A program made the position numbers and the translations under genes. A model generated the notes under the pieces. It made no database searches. It worked only from the letters and a program-made list of their open reading frames with translations, and was not told the DNA's origin. A stretch of DNA of 64,000 nt from CAYSDL01 sp964429875 (GTDB taxonomy: Bacteria > Fidelibacterota > Marinisomatia > SCGC-AAA003-L08 > D37C17): positions 1-64,000 of the forward strand of contig CAYSDL010000002.1 in the NCBI GenBank assembly GCA_964429875.1. Reading direction: 5' to 3'. Positions 8,856-17,710 of the stretch are shown here, piece by piece. How positions within the stretch are numbered: the stretch's first letter is position 1; each line of letters opens with the position of its first letter.

Positions 8856-10671
8856 ATCAGGCAAATTATCTACATTTCTATTACTTATCCCCTTTATTTT
8901 TACACCTTTTGTAATCTCTTCTGATTTAACAGATTCATCATTATTTCCAAAGCACATATTTATTATTATTTCATTTTTTTTTATTTCTATTTACTTATCC
9001 TTAAGAAATAACTATTTATATGATAAAAATATTTTCATTTACATGATTATATTTTTTGGTTATTGTTTATCAACTTCATATATACATTCATTTAATTTCA
9101 ATAAATCGATTTGGGATATTGTTTTTCAATTATCATGGTTTTTTATTCTCATTACATTTATAAATATTCTTAATAAAGAATTAATTACATGTATTCTTAT
9201 TTCAACTTCATTAGTGTCAGGCCTCTTATCGCTCATATGTATAAATGACTTATTAAATATTTTTAGTTTAGACATTCCATCAAAAGGATTGATGAGCGCA
9301 ACGTTTGGATATAGAAATTATTTTTCGCAATATTTATGTTTTTCAATTCCTGCAGGACTTATATCAATCATGATTATATCAAATAAAAAAGTTAGATATT
9401 TATTATTATTATGCACTTCATTGTCTTTAGTGTCACTTTTTTTAACAAGAACAAGAGCGGCATGGATCGCAATATTTGTGATCTTTATTATTTTTATATA
9501 TATAAATAGAAATTTTTTATTTAATGCAATTAAAACAAATATTAAAAATAAATGCTCTATTTTGTTTATATCTGCGTTTATATTTGTTTTTTCGTTTATT
9601 CTTTCTATCCCAATTACAGGTTCTACAACATCAACAGACACAATGGATGTAAATAAAACTACAATATCTCAGACTCTTTCAACTTTATTTAACTTTGATA
9701 AGTCCTCATTCGGAGATCGATATAATATGTATAAATCAACAGGAAAAATGATAAATGATCATTTTTTATTTGGTGTTGGTGTTGGAAATTGGTATATAAA
9801 TTATCCATTCTACTCTAGAAATAACCAAACAGATATTGATGATAAAGTATGGAAATATGATAAAATCATAAAAAGACCCCATAATGATTTTTTATTAATA
9901 TTTTCTGAAATAGGCTCAGTAGGTCTATTACTTATTTTAATACCTATGCTATACTATCTTAGATATATTTTTAAGAGCTTAATTAACAAAGATGAATATT
10001 TCTATATAAATCAATTCTGCCTTTTAGCACTGATATGTATATTTATTGAATCAATGTTCGATTTTCCTAAAGAAAGAATTATGCCCAACTTATATTTTTT
10101 CTTTATCATCGCAATAATACATCAACAGATTTATAAATCAAAAATCAAAGAAACTAATTTTGTTTTACCATTATTATCAACTTTTGTTTTCTTATCTTTT
10201 CTATTATTTAAAATTAATGATATTAACAATGATAAAGATTTTGCTGTTTTAAAACAGCTAAACAAAGATAAAAGGTTCTCAGAATCAACTATCTTGGCAG
10301 AGAAAGTGCTAAAATTCAGAAATGTTGACTATTCTGGAACACCTATATATTATTATCTAGGTATTTCAGCTTATAATAATAAAGAATTAGATAAAGCTAA
10401 TAATTATTTCAATAAAGGATTATCATTATTTCCATATCATTTAGGGCTCCTTGGCAATAGTCTTATTATCAATGGAAAAACAGAAGATATTGATAAAGCG
10501 TACGATAAAATGCTCTTAATCAAATCATTATATCCAAAATTAATTAAACCCCAAATTGATATGGCAAAAATTTATATCAACCAAAATAATATGAAAAAAG
10601 CAAGAAGAGTATTATTAGATATTAATTATGAAAATGATGAAATTCTTAGCCTTTTGTTATCAACAAAGTAG
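8848..10671 (+). CDS. O-antigen ligase/polymerase-like membrane protein with TPR tail (607 aa)
   Basis: About twelve hydrophobic segments occupy residues 5-450, with the larger periplasmic loop and RPHNDFLLIFSEIG motif typical of the Wzy/WaaL (O-antigen ligase) superfamily. The last 150 residues are hydrophilic with TPR-like helices (YYYLGISAYNNKELDKANNY). It probably polymerises or transfers a lipid-linked glycan, or O-glycosylates proteins, at the periplasmic face; the sequence does not decide which. It is translationally coupled to the glycosylasparaginase gene (8-nt overlap), and a GT2 glycosyltransferase lies 4 kb downstream. Confidence 0.78.
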   Translation: MLKSGKLSTFLLLIPFIFTPFVISSDLTDSSLFPKHIFIIISFFFISIYLSLRNNYLYDKNIFIYMIIFFGYCLSTSYIHSFNFNKSIWDIVFQLSWFFILITFINILNKELITCILISTSLVSGLLSLICINDLLNIFSLDIPSKGLMSATFGYRNYFSQYLCFSIPAGLISIMIISNKKVRYLLLLCTSLSLVSLFLTRTRAAWIAIFVIFIIFIYINRNFLFNAIKTNIKNKCSILFISAFIFVFSFILSIPITGSTTSTDTMDVNKTTISQTLSTLFNFDKSSFGDRYNMYKSTGKMINDHFLFGVGVGNWYINYPFYSRNNQTDIDDKVWKYDKIIKRPHNDFLLIFSEIGSVGLLLILIPMLYYLRYIFKSLINKDEYFYINQFCLLALICIFIESMFDFPKERIMPNLYFFFIIAIIHQQIYKSKIKETNFVLPLLSTFVFLSFLLFKINDINNDKDFAVLKQLNKDKRFSESTILAEKVLKFRNVDYSGTPIYYYLGISAYNNKELDKANNYFNKGLSLFPYHLGLLGNSLIINGKTEDIDKAYDKMLLIKSLYPKLIKPQIDMAKIYINQNNMKKARRVLLDINYENDEILSLLLSTK

Positions 10672-10763
10672 TCCAACGATATTCTTGTATATATTCCAAT
10701 TTATAACTAAATTCTAAACATATATTTTTACTTATAAATTTTAAATATTTTCAATTTCTTTTA

Positions 10764-10770
10764 GAGGAGG
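10764..10770 (+). promoter_or_regulatory. strong Shine-Dalgarno (GAGGAGG)
   Basis: A near-perfect anti-16S match ends 4 nt before the ATG at 10775. Most genes in this window have weak or no visible Shine-Dalgarno sequence, so this one fixes the start and suggests high expression of the short beta-helix protein. Confidence 0.75.
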
Positions 10771-10774
10771 AAAA

Positions 10775-11686
10775 ATGATTAATTTAATAAAAGCCTTTTT
10801 ATTAATTTCAATTTCAATAAACATAAACTTATTTTCAGTTGAACTTAATGTTCCTGAGGATTACGATAATATTCAAGCAGCTATAACTTATGCTAATAAC
10901 GGAGATACCGTAAATGTTGCAACTGGTACATATACAGGTTATGGTAATGTGAATATTAATTTTTATGGTAAGTCTATCTATCTAAATGGAAATAATTCTA
11001 CATTAGATGCAGATCATAATCATAGATTATTTTATTTTAATAGTGAAGAAGATACCACTACAGTAGTTGAAGGATTTACTATACGAGAGGGTGCTTCAGA
11101 TATAACTGAAGATGGCGATGAATATATTTCAACATTTATGATTTCTGCTCACACAGGTGATCCTGAGTTATTTTATTTATCTGACCCATCATCAGGGTAT
11201 TCAATTGATAATATTGAACCTGAAACACCAGAAAATGTATTTGGTTCCTACAGTTTTATCAATGAAAATGATGAGTATATAAGTGATGTTTTTATTAATT
11301 GGGATCCGCTTTTAAATACTCCTGATTTTGATTATATTGAAATCTATAATAATGATAATCTTTATGGTTATACTATACAAACTGGATCTGCACATGTTTC
11401 AATAGAAGATTTTCCATATAGTTTTACTATAAAAGTATATGATTACAATGGAAATAGCTCAGATTTTTCTTTGCCTTATTTTTCTAATGAGACTTTAGGT
11501 GATTTAAATCAGGATCATACAATCAATGTTTCTGATGCAGTGATGATGGTTGATGCAATATTACTTATTTCTGAAACAGGCATTTTACCAAATGATTTTA
11601 TATTCACGTTATCAGAGTTATATATAGACAATGAGGTCAATGTCATTGATCTTGTCGCATTAATTAATATAATATTAGATATTTAA
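10775..11686 (+). CDS. short secreted beta-helix/Fn3-like protein with dockerin-like C-terminus (303 aa)
   Basis: Signal peptide at 1-21 (hydrophobic, ending near FSVE). An N-terminal pectin-lyase-like segment (LNVPEDYDNIQAAI...GDTVNVATGTY) runs to about residue 100 and then stops. A different domain of about 95 residues follows (EPETPENVFGSYSF...VFINWDP...YIEIYNN), resembling a fibronectin-III fold. The last 62 residues are a dockerin-like tail: repeat 1 (GDLNQDHTINVSD) is intact, while repeat 2 (SELYIDNEVNVID) has lost most calcium ligands. Compared with the other two beta-helix proteins most of the helix is missing, suggesting an internal deletion or domain swap. Extracellular; function unknown. 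Confidence 0.75.
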   Translation: MINLIKAFLLISISININLFSVELNVPEDYDNIQAAITYANNGDTVNVATGTYTGYGNVNINFYGKSIYLNGNNSTLDADHNHRLFYFNSEEDTTTVVEGFTIREGASDITEDGDEYISTFMISAHTGDPELFYLSDPSSGYSIDNIEPETPENVFGSYSFINENDEYISDVFINWDPLLNTPDFDYIEIYNNDNLYGYTIQTGSAHVSIEDFPYSFTIKVYDYNGNSSDFSLPYFSNETLGDLNQDHTINVSDAVMMVDAILLISETGILPNDFIFTLSELYIDNEVNVIDLVALINIILDI

Positions 11687-11711
11687 TATTTTTTATATTT
11701 CCCTTCTAATA

Positions 11712-12731
11712 TTGTTATCTTCAATATTTCCATGCGATTATGGTTATATTCAAATTAATAATACATGTTATTTTGAAGATGATATATATGTTTTACAACA
11801 CTTTATTGACAGTTCTCAGAATTCTATATATCCTCCGCCAGCAGATATGTCTCCATTAGATCTAGGTGTCCAAGAATGGGAAAATGGTAGAATTACATTT
11901 TTTTGTTATTCTTATATAAGTGAAAGTGAATGCTATATTTATGATTATACTTTAAGTGGACAAATTCCTCCAGAAATAGGCAATTTAACACAGTTAAGAC
12001 GTCTTATTATTGCTACAACACAATTATCTGGTGAAATACCTCCAGAAATTGGAAATTTAGTAAACTTAACTGAACTAAAAATATATATGAGCGATATTTC
12101 AGGTAATATTCCAGATGAGATTGGCAATTTGATAAACTTAACAGATTTATATCTTAAAGAAAATAATTTATCAGGATCAATTCCAAATGAAATTAACAAT
12201 TTAACGCAATTAGATAGACTTTTTCTTGAATATAATGATCTAGGTGGACAAATACCTAACTACTTAGAAAACCTTCAGAATTTAAGATATTTAAATCTTA
12301 AACATAATAATTTCAATGGACAAATACCTGAAACTCTTGGAAATCTATCAAATATAATAGGATTAAGTGTCGCTCATAATGAGTTAACTGGATATATTCC
12401 AGAAAATATCTGCAATATAGCAGATAACAATATTTATGTATATTTATACGGCAATGAATTATGTCCTCCTTACCCTGATTGCCTTACTAACGAACAGCTA
12501 AACGGCTCATGGATGACTGGAGGTGGAGTTGAAGATGAACAGGATACCTCAACTTGCCCAGAATGTTTAATAGGTGATGCAAACAACGATCTTATATTAA
12601 ATATTTCTGATGTTCTAATCTTAATAGATCATATCCTCTATGAAAATTATGTTCAATGTTCTGATATGAACTTTGATGATGTATTAAATGTTCAAGATGT
12701 AATATTGATTCTTAATAATATTATTAATTAA
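11712..12731 (+). CDS. secreted plant-type leucine-rich-repeat protein with dockerin-like C-terminus
   Basis: About six 24-residue LRRs (81-250) follow the plant-type consensus LxGxIPxEIGNLxxLxxLxL, normally a protein- or glycan-recognition solenoid. A Cys-containing linker (CPPYPDC, CPEC) leads to the dockerin-like tail (287-339; GDANNDLILNISD and SDMNFDDVLNVQD). The first usable start is TTG 11712, but the frame is open back to 11679 and encodes a hydrophobic stretch (IFNIFYISLLILLSSIF). This looks like the true signal peptide without an ATG, GTG or TTG before it. Exported binding protein (inference); the ligand is unknown. Confidence 0.8.
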   Translation: MLSSIFPCDYGYIQINNTCYFEDDIYVLQHFIDSSQNSIYPPPADMSPLDLGVQEWENGRITFFCYSYISESECYIYDYTLSGQIPPEIGNLTQLRRLIIATTQLSGEIPPEIGNLVNLTELKIYMSDISGNIPDEIGNLINLTDLYLKENNLSGSIPNEINNLTQLDRLFLEYNDLGGQIPNYLENLQNLRYLNLKHNNFNGQIPETLGNLSNIIGLSVAHNELTGYIPENICNIADNNIYVYLYGNELCPPYPDCLTNEQLNGSWMTGGGVEDEQDTSTCPECLIGDANNDLILNISDVLILIDHILYENYVQCSDMNFDDVLNVQDVILILNNIIN

Positions 12732-12792
12732 GAATTACATAAATTTACATTATGATACTTTTATTATATTCTCAAACATTATAATTTAAGAT

Positions 12793-14328
12793 ATGAATAT
12801 ATTTAAAAAATATTACTCAATCTTTTTTATCGTATCAACATTTGCATTTAGTGAACATATTTCTAAAGAATATGCATCAGATATTGCAAACAGAGTAAAC
12901 ACTATCTATAATAAAGATAAGACACTAGAAAAATTAATGATTAAGAATATTGATACTATTTCAGAACATAATATAGATCTTTTTTATATAGTCAATTTAG
13001 ATCCTGTAGGTTTTATATTGATTTCTGCTGACAATAGAGCAATACCTTTACTTGGTTACAGCTTTGATAATAATTTTAAAATTGACAATGCCCCAACAAA
13101 CATCAATTGGTTAATAAATAAATTTAAAACTCAGATATCATCTATTATAAATTCAAATATACCAGCTACTGAAAGTATTCATCAACAATGGAACAATCTT
13201 TTATCAGAAATTATAAGCCAAGAAACAAGAGATGTGTCGCCACTTCTTGATGCAGAGTTTGATCAATCAGGCGGATGGAATAATGCTGTAACACAGGCAA
13301 TAGGATTTAATGGCCCCGTTGGATGTGTTGCTGTATCAATGGCTCAAATTATGCATTATTGGAGCTATCCATATACAGGTGAGGGCTCAAATTATTACGT
13401 AGAAGATGATTACGGTTATATTGAAGTTGATTTTAGCACTGCATATTATGATTACGATAATATGGCTGCTACTTGGGCAACAGCTCCATCACAGCTCCTC
13501 TTGTATCATGCAGGCGTATCAGTAAATATGGACTATGAAAATGGTGGATCTGGAGCATGGGTAGTAGGATCTTATCCATCAGCACTTTACTCTATGGAAA
13601 ACTTTTTTTCTTATAGCAATCAAGTATATACTGTATGGAAGGATAATTATTCAACAACAGACTTTAGAAACATATTAAAAGAACAATTAGATAATGGAAT
13701 GCCTGTTATATATAGTGGATATGATTCTAGTGATGGTGGTCATGCATGGAATATTGATGGCTATTCAGGAAATAATCTTCATTGCAATTGGGGTTGGGGT
13801 GGATGGAATAACGGATACTACAATCTAACATCAATGGGTGGTTTTTCTTATGATCAAGTAGCTCTGATAGGATTAATACCGCCTGCTTTAACTGATCCAC
13901 CAGCATTGTTTGATTATGAAGTTATAGATGACACTGTTATCTTTATTGATATATCTCAAGAAATAAACGAATCTGAGCTAATTTCATGGCATTGGGTTTT
14001 CGACGATGGAACTTCAAGTACTACATCTTCAGGGTACACAGAACACACATACAGTCAGCCAGGTACATACAATGTACAATTGTATGTAACAAATGAATAT
14101 GGACAATCAGGACCTTCTCATTATGAGCAAATTATTATTGAAGGTGGTACTCTAGGGGATATCAATGATGATTCTGTAGCAAACATTTTAGATATAGTTT
14201 TGATTGTAAATTTTATTATTGGTTCAGATACACCAACAACATCAGAGTTTTATAGTGCGGATATGAATGATGATGGCATTTTAAATATTCTTGATGTTGT
14301 TATACTTGTAAATACAATACTGGACTAA
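12793..14328 (+). CDS. secreted C10-family (streptopain-like) cysteine peptidase with PKD and dockerin-like domains
   Basis: Signal peptide (1-20), then a Spi/propeptide-like region (about 20-150), then the C10 catalytic domain. The nucleophile is Cys178 in GPVGCVAVSMAQIMHYW and the catalytic His is His317 in GGHAWNIDGY, followed by the Trp-rich LHCNWGWGG motif. A PKD domain (about 371-450, WVFDDGT...HTYSQPGTYNVQLYV) and a dockerin-like tail (453-511) complete the 511 residues. Like SpeB and interpain it should be made as a zymogen and degrade extracellular protein. All key residues are present. It could supply glycopeptides for the glycosylasparaginase at 7965 (inference). Confidence 0.9.
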   Translation: MNIFKKYYSIFFIVSTFAFSEHISKEYASDIANRVNTIYNKDKTLEKLMIKNIDTISEHNIDLFYIVNLDPVGFILISADNRAIPLLGYSFDNNFKIDNAPTNINWLINKFKTQISSIINSNIPATESIHQQWNNLLSEIISQETRDVSPLLDAEFDQSGGWNNAVTQAIGFNGPVGCVAVSMAQIMHYWSYPYTGEGSNYYVEDDYGYIEVDFSTAYYDYDNMAATWATAPSQLLLYHAGVSVNMDYENGGSGAWVVGSYPSALYSMENFFSYSNQVYTVWKDNYSTTDFRNILKEQLDNGMPVIYSGYDSSDGGHAWNIDGYSGNNLHCNWGWGGWNNGYYNLTSMGGFSYDQVALIGLIPPALTDPPALFDYEVIDDTVIFIDISQEINESELISWHWVFDDGTSSTTSSGYTEHTYSQPGTYNVQLYVTNEYGQSGPSHYEQIIIEGGTLGDINDDSVANILDIVLIVNFIIGSDTPTTSEFYSADMNDDGILNILDVVILVNTILD

Positions 14329-14339
14329 CATATATTCAT

Positions 14340-14990
14340 ATGAAACCATTATTGTTTATACCCTGCTATAATCATACAGAGGAAATAAACAACTTAATAT
14401 ATAATATCAAAAAATATTATAATGAGCATATTCTTATAATTGATGATGGTTCAACAGATGATATACAATTAAATCACTCTGAACATATCAAATTAATGAA
14501 AAATAAATTTAATAAAGGTAAAGGTTATTCTATACTTAAAGCTTCTAAATATATGCTTACTCATAATTATACGCATATGATTGTTATGGACTCAGATAGC
14601 CAACATGATCCCTCAAAGCTCAAAGAATTTTTATCTATTGATCCTTCGATTAATTTAGTATATGGAAGACGCGTTTTTAAAAAACCAATGCCTATAAGTA
14701 GAATATTTTCAAATACATTCACATCAGCAATAATTAGTATATTATGCAACAAGCGTATTTACGATGCTCAATGTGGATATCGTAGATATGCAGATATTTT
14801 TTTTAAAGACTACGAATATAATGAATTAGGATATCAATTTGAATCTGAAATATTACTTAAATGCATTAATTCAAAATCAAATATCGAATATGTCAATATT
14901 CCAACAATTTATAATGGAAATATAAGCTCTATGAATTATATCACTGATACATTAAAGTTTTTAAGATGTATATTAAAAAATATATTTTAA
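14340..14990 (+). CDS. family 2 glycosyltransferase (polyprenyl-phosphate sugar synthase-like)
   Basis: GT-A fold glycosyltransferase. The N-terminal motif is PLLFIPCYNHTEEI, the nucleotide-binding segment IIDDGSTDD lies near residue 40, and the DxD-type motif MDSDSQHDP near 82. DAQCGYRRY (about 143) resembles the DPM1/DesK-like subgroup that loads a sugar onto polyprenyl phosphate. Length 216 means no C-terminal membrane domain. It begins 11 nt after the C10 peptidase and ends 1 nt before the next membrane-protein gene, so it is probably in the same transcript. It may supply the Wzy/ligase-like protein at 8848. Confidence 0.82.
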   Translation: MKPLLFIPCYNHTEEINNLIYNIKKYYNEHILIIDDGSTDDIQLNHSEHIKLMKNKFNKGKGYSILKASKYMLTHNYTHMIVMDSDSQHDPSKLKEFLSIDPSINLVYGRRVFKKPMPISRIFSNTFTSAIISILCNKRIYDAQCGYRRYADIFFKDYEYNELGYQFESEILLKCINSKSNIEYVNIPTIYNGNISSMNYITDTLKFLRCILKNIF

Positions 14991-14991
14991 A

Positions 14992-15474
14992 ATGAGGGAG
15001 TATTTCATAAACATACTAAGTATAATTGACAGTGAACATATAAAAATTTTCATATTATCAATGGCCCCAATTACAGAATTACGTTTTTCAATTCCTTATG
15101 GTATATTGATTAAAGATATGAATCCAACTGAAGTTGTACTATTATCAATAATTGGAAATATTCTTATAGGATTAATCATTGTATATATAATCGGACCAAT
15201 AATGAAATTTCTTCAAAATTTTTCAATATTTAATAATATTATAAATTATATTTTTAAAAGAACATTAAAAAAAGGAAAGATAGTAGATAGGATAAAATTT
15301 TGGGGACTCGTAATATTTGTAGGAATACCTTTTCCATTAACAGGTGTTTGGACAGGCTCTTTAGCTGCTTATCTATTTGGAATTCCTATTAAAACAACTA
15401 CTTTTGCTATTGTAATTGGTGTATTAATAAGCACAACTATAGTAACTCTCCTAACTATTATCCCAACCCTATAA
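14992..15474 (+). CDS. small multidrug-export-like membrane protein
   Basis: The 160-residue protein has about four transmembrane helices and the motif APITELRFSIPYGI at residues 22-35, characteristic of the putative small multidrug export family, with FWGLVIFVGIPFPLTGVWTGSL later on. Biochemical function is poorly defined in the family. It follows the glycosyltransferase by one base. Upstream of its ATG a weak purine stretch is visible. Confidence 0.75.
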   Translation: MREYFINILSIIDSEHIKIFILSMAPITELRFSIPYGILIKDMNPTEVVLLSIIGNILIGLIIVYIIGPIMKFLQNFSIFNNIINYIFKRTLKKGKIVDRIKFWGLVIFVGIPFPLTGVWTGSLAAYLFGIPIKTTTFAIVIGVLISTTIVTLLTIIPTL

Positions 15475-15532
15475 AAATTTTATTTTTAAAAAAATATTAG
15501 TATATAATAATTAATAACTGTAATTTTTTGTG

Positions 15533-15560
15533 GTTTACAATGTAAACACATTTTACATTG
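15533..15560 (+). promoter_or_regulatory. overlapping inverted repeats in the cold-shock gene leader
   Basis: GTTTACA/TGTAAAC (15533-15539 and 15541-15547) form a 7-bp inverted repeat around one base. The right arm also belongs to a second repeat, CAATGTAAA (15538-15546) with TTTACATTG (15552-15560), 9 bp with a five-base loop. The two structures share bases and exclude each other. They lie 27 nt or more before the ATG of the cold-shock gene. As DNA the first could be an operator; as RNA the pair could act as a temperature-sensitive switch. Function is inferred. Confidence 0.45.
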
Positions 15561-15586
15561 AGTTTTAGTAATAACAAGGAGCAAGA

Positions 15587-15796
15587 ATGAGCGACAAGCT
15601 AAAAGGTACTGTCAAATGGTTCGATGCTAGAAAAGGATACGGCTTTATAGAAAAAGAAGACGGAACAGATATATTCTGTCATTTTTCTGTAGTTAATATC
15701 GATGGATATAAAACATTAAAAGATGGACAAGCTGTAGAATTTGAAGTTGAATCAAATGATAAAGGTGAAAGAGCTACTAACGTTACCCCTCTTTAA
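15587..15796 (+). CDS. cold-shock domain protein (CspA family)
   Basis: This 69-residue OB-fold nucleic-acid chaperone binds single-stranded RNA/DNA. RNP1-like KGYGFIEKE and RNP2-like DIFCHFSV motifs are present, and GTVKWFDARKGYGFI is the family opening. A good Shine-Dalgarno (AAGGAG, 15576-15581) lies 5 nt before the ATG. The gene stands alone between 112-bp and 115-bp intergenic regions, so it is probably transcribed on its own; the leader holds alternative hairpins (see 15533-15560). Confidence 0.95.
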   Translation: MSDKLKGTVKWFDARKGYGFIEKEDGTDIFCHFSVVNIDGYKTLKDGQAVEFEVESNDKGERATNVTPL

Positions 15797-15911
15797 TTTT
15801 TAATCAAAATACATATAATTCTTAGAATTAATCGATTATGTTCATATCGATATTGGAATTTTATTATATAATAATTATTTACTATTTTACTTAATAAAAT
15901 ATAATGTTATT

Positions 15912-16349
15912 ATGTTGAATAAAGATAAATCAGAAAAAAAATTAAGCAAGTTACAAACAGATGTAATTAAAAATTGCGGCACAGAACCACCATTTAATAA
16001 TGAATATTGGGATAATAAAAAGGAAGGTATTTATGTTGATGTTATTAATGGTGAGCCCTTATTTTGCTCTATACATAAATTTGATTCAGGAACAGGATGG
16101 CCTTCATTTTATGATGTAATTGACCATAACAATATAACAAAGCATAATGATTTTAAATTAGGATATCAACGTACAGAAGTTAAATCTACAAAATCAAACT
16201 CTCACTTAGGACATGTTTTTGATGATGGCCCAAATAACAAACCAAGATATTGTATTAATTCCGCATCATTAAAATTTATAGCAAAAGAGGATCTGCATAA
16301 AGAAGGTTATGAACATCTGGAACATTTATTCAATAAAGATAACAAATAA
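15912..16349 (+). CDS. msrB: peptide-methionine (R)-S-oxide reductase
   Basis: Repairs methionine-R-sulfoxide in proteins, using thioredoxin as reductant. SelR-domain motifs are clear: GTEPPFNNEYWDN (23-35), DSGTGWPSF (58-66), GHVFDDGP, and catalytic Cys114 in RYCINSASLKF. The paired CxxC zinc motifs of some homologues are absent. Length 145 is normal for the single-domain form, and there is no signal peptide, so it is cytoplasmic. Its stop overlaps the next start by one base (TAATG), coupling it to sdaA. Confidence 0.95.
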   Translation: MLNKDKSEKKLSKLQTDVIKNCGTEPPFNNEYWDNKKEGIYVDVINGEPLFCSIHKFDSGTGWPSFYDVIDHNNITKHNDFKLGYQRTEVKSTKSNSHLGHVFDDGPNNKPRYCINSASLKFIAKEDLHKEGYEHLEHLFNKDNK

Positions 16350-17710
16350 TGTATTATAGCATATTTGAATTATTTAAAATAGGCGTTGGCCCTTCAAGTT
16401 CACATACTGTTGGACCTATAAATGCTGCAAATTTGTTTTTAAATAGTATCTTGAAATCTGAACACATTAACAACATAAAAAAAATAAATGTGGAATTAAT
16501 GGGATCTTTAGCATACACAGCACATGGACACAAAACCATTGATGGTATATTAATTGGACTAACAGGAACTTCTCCGGAGAGTGTAGATAAGAGGTCTTTT
16601 GAAAAAATTAAAAATATTAAAGATAATAAAAAAATACAGTTGACTAAAGAATGTATAATAACATTTAAACCAGATGTAGATATAATTTTAAACAAAAATA
16701 TTAATAAACGTGATAAATACAACAATGTTATGGTATTTAAATGTTTCTATTCACATAATGATGAACCATATGAAAAAACATATTATTCAATTGGCGGTGG
16801 ATTTATTGTTGAGAAAGGCATTAAAGAAAAAAGAAAATCAATTACTTTTCCTTACAATTTTAATTCATCTAATGAACTTTTAAAGTTATGCAAGGACAAT
16901 GATCTAAATATTTATGATATTATCATATCAAATGAGTTAGCATTAAATAAAAATATTAATAATTTAAATTCAAAGGTGTTAAATCTCTGGGATGTAATGA
17001 ATGATACAATAAAATCTGGCATATCCAAAACTGGAACTATTGATAAGATACTAAACGTAGAAAGACGGGCTAATAAACTTTACAATAAATTAAAAAGAAA
17101 AAATTACTATGATCCTTTAGAAGTCTTAGATTGGGTAAATATATTTGCGATATCTACATGTGAAGAAAATGCCTCAGGATCAAAAATTGTTACAGCGCCA
17201 ACAAATGGAGCGGCTGGAATTATCCCTGCAGTATTAAAATATTATAAAAAATTTACAAATGATTCAAATGACGAAGGAATCATAAGATTCCTAGCAACAT
17301 CAGCAGCTATAGGCATACTTTTCAAAAACAATTCTAGTATATCTGGAGCTGAAGTTGGATGTCAAGGAGAGGTAGGCGTTGCATGTTCTATGGCAGCAGC
17401 AGGTCTTACGGCTGCTCTTGGTGGTACTTCAATGCAGATAGAAAATGCTGCTGAAATTGGGATGGAACACAATTTAGGTCTTACATGCGACCCAATAAAA
17501 GGCCTTGTTCAAATACCATGTATTGAAAGAAATTCTATGGGTGCAATTAAAGCAATTAATGCTTCAAGACTTGCTCTAAGTGGAAGCGGTGAACATAAAG
17601 TAACATTAGATCAAGTTATTAAAACTATGAATGAAACTGGAAAATCAATGAACAGCATATATAAGGAAACAGCTTTAGGTGGACTAGCTGTAAATGTAAT
17701 TGAATGTTGA
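16349..17710 (+). CDS. sdaA: L-serine ammonia-lyase (single-chain, iron-sulfur type)
   Basis: Deaminates L-serine to pyruvate and ammonia with a 4Fe-4S cluster. The N-terminal beta domain opens with FKIGVGPSSSHTVGP (10-24). The alpha domain carries APTNGAAGIIPAVL and cluster cysteines in GCQGEVGVACSM, GLTCDPIKG and QIPCIERN. Length 453 matches fused SdaA/SdaB proteins. It is coupled upstream to msrB (1-nt overlap) and downstream to the Asp-box protein (7-nt overlap). With ftcD, gcvPA/gcvH and fmt it suggests active amino-acid catabolism linked to one-carbon metabolism. Confidence 0.95.
   Translation: MYYSIFELFKIGVGPSSSHTVGPINAANLFLNSILKSEHINNIKKINVELMGSLAYTAHGHKTIDGILIGLTGTSPESVDKRSFEKIKNIKDNKKIQLTKECIITFKPDVDIILNKNINKRDKYNNVMVFKCFYSHNDEPYEKTYYSIGGGFIVEKGIKEKRKSITFPYNFNSSNELLKLCKDNDLNIYDIIISNELALNKNINNLNSKVLNLWDVMNDTIKSGISKTGTIDKILNVERRANKLYNKLKRKNYYDPLEVLDWVNIFAISTCEENASGSKIVTAPTNGAAGIIPAVLKYYKKFTNDSNDEGIIRFLATSAAIGILFKNNSSISGAEVGCQGEVGVACSMAAAGLTAALGGTSMQIENAAEIGMEHNLGLTCDPIKGLVQIPCIERNSMGAIKAINASRLALSGSGEHKVTLDQVIKTMNETGKSMNSIYKETALGGLAVNVIEC

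Noticed and set aside
9318..9641. 107-residue minus-strand ORF inside the O-antigen ligase-like gene
   Set aside because: Antisense to a transmembrane segment of a real gene; no independent signal.
15797..15911. Terminator or operator between the cold-shock gene and msrB
   Set aside because: AATTCTTAGAATT (15817-15829) and two ATCGAT copies (15831, 15846) are palindromic but AT-rich and weak; insufficient to call.
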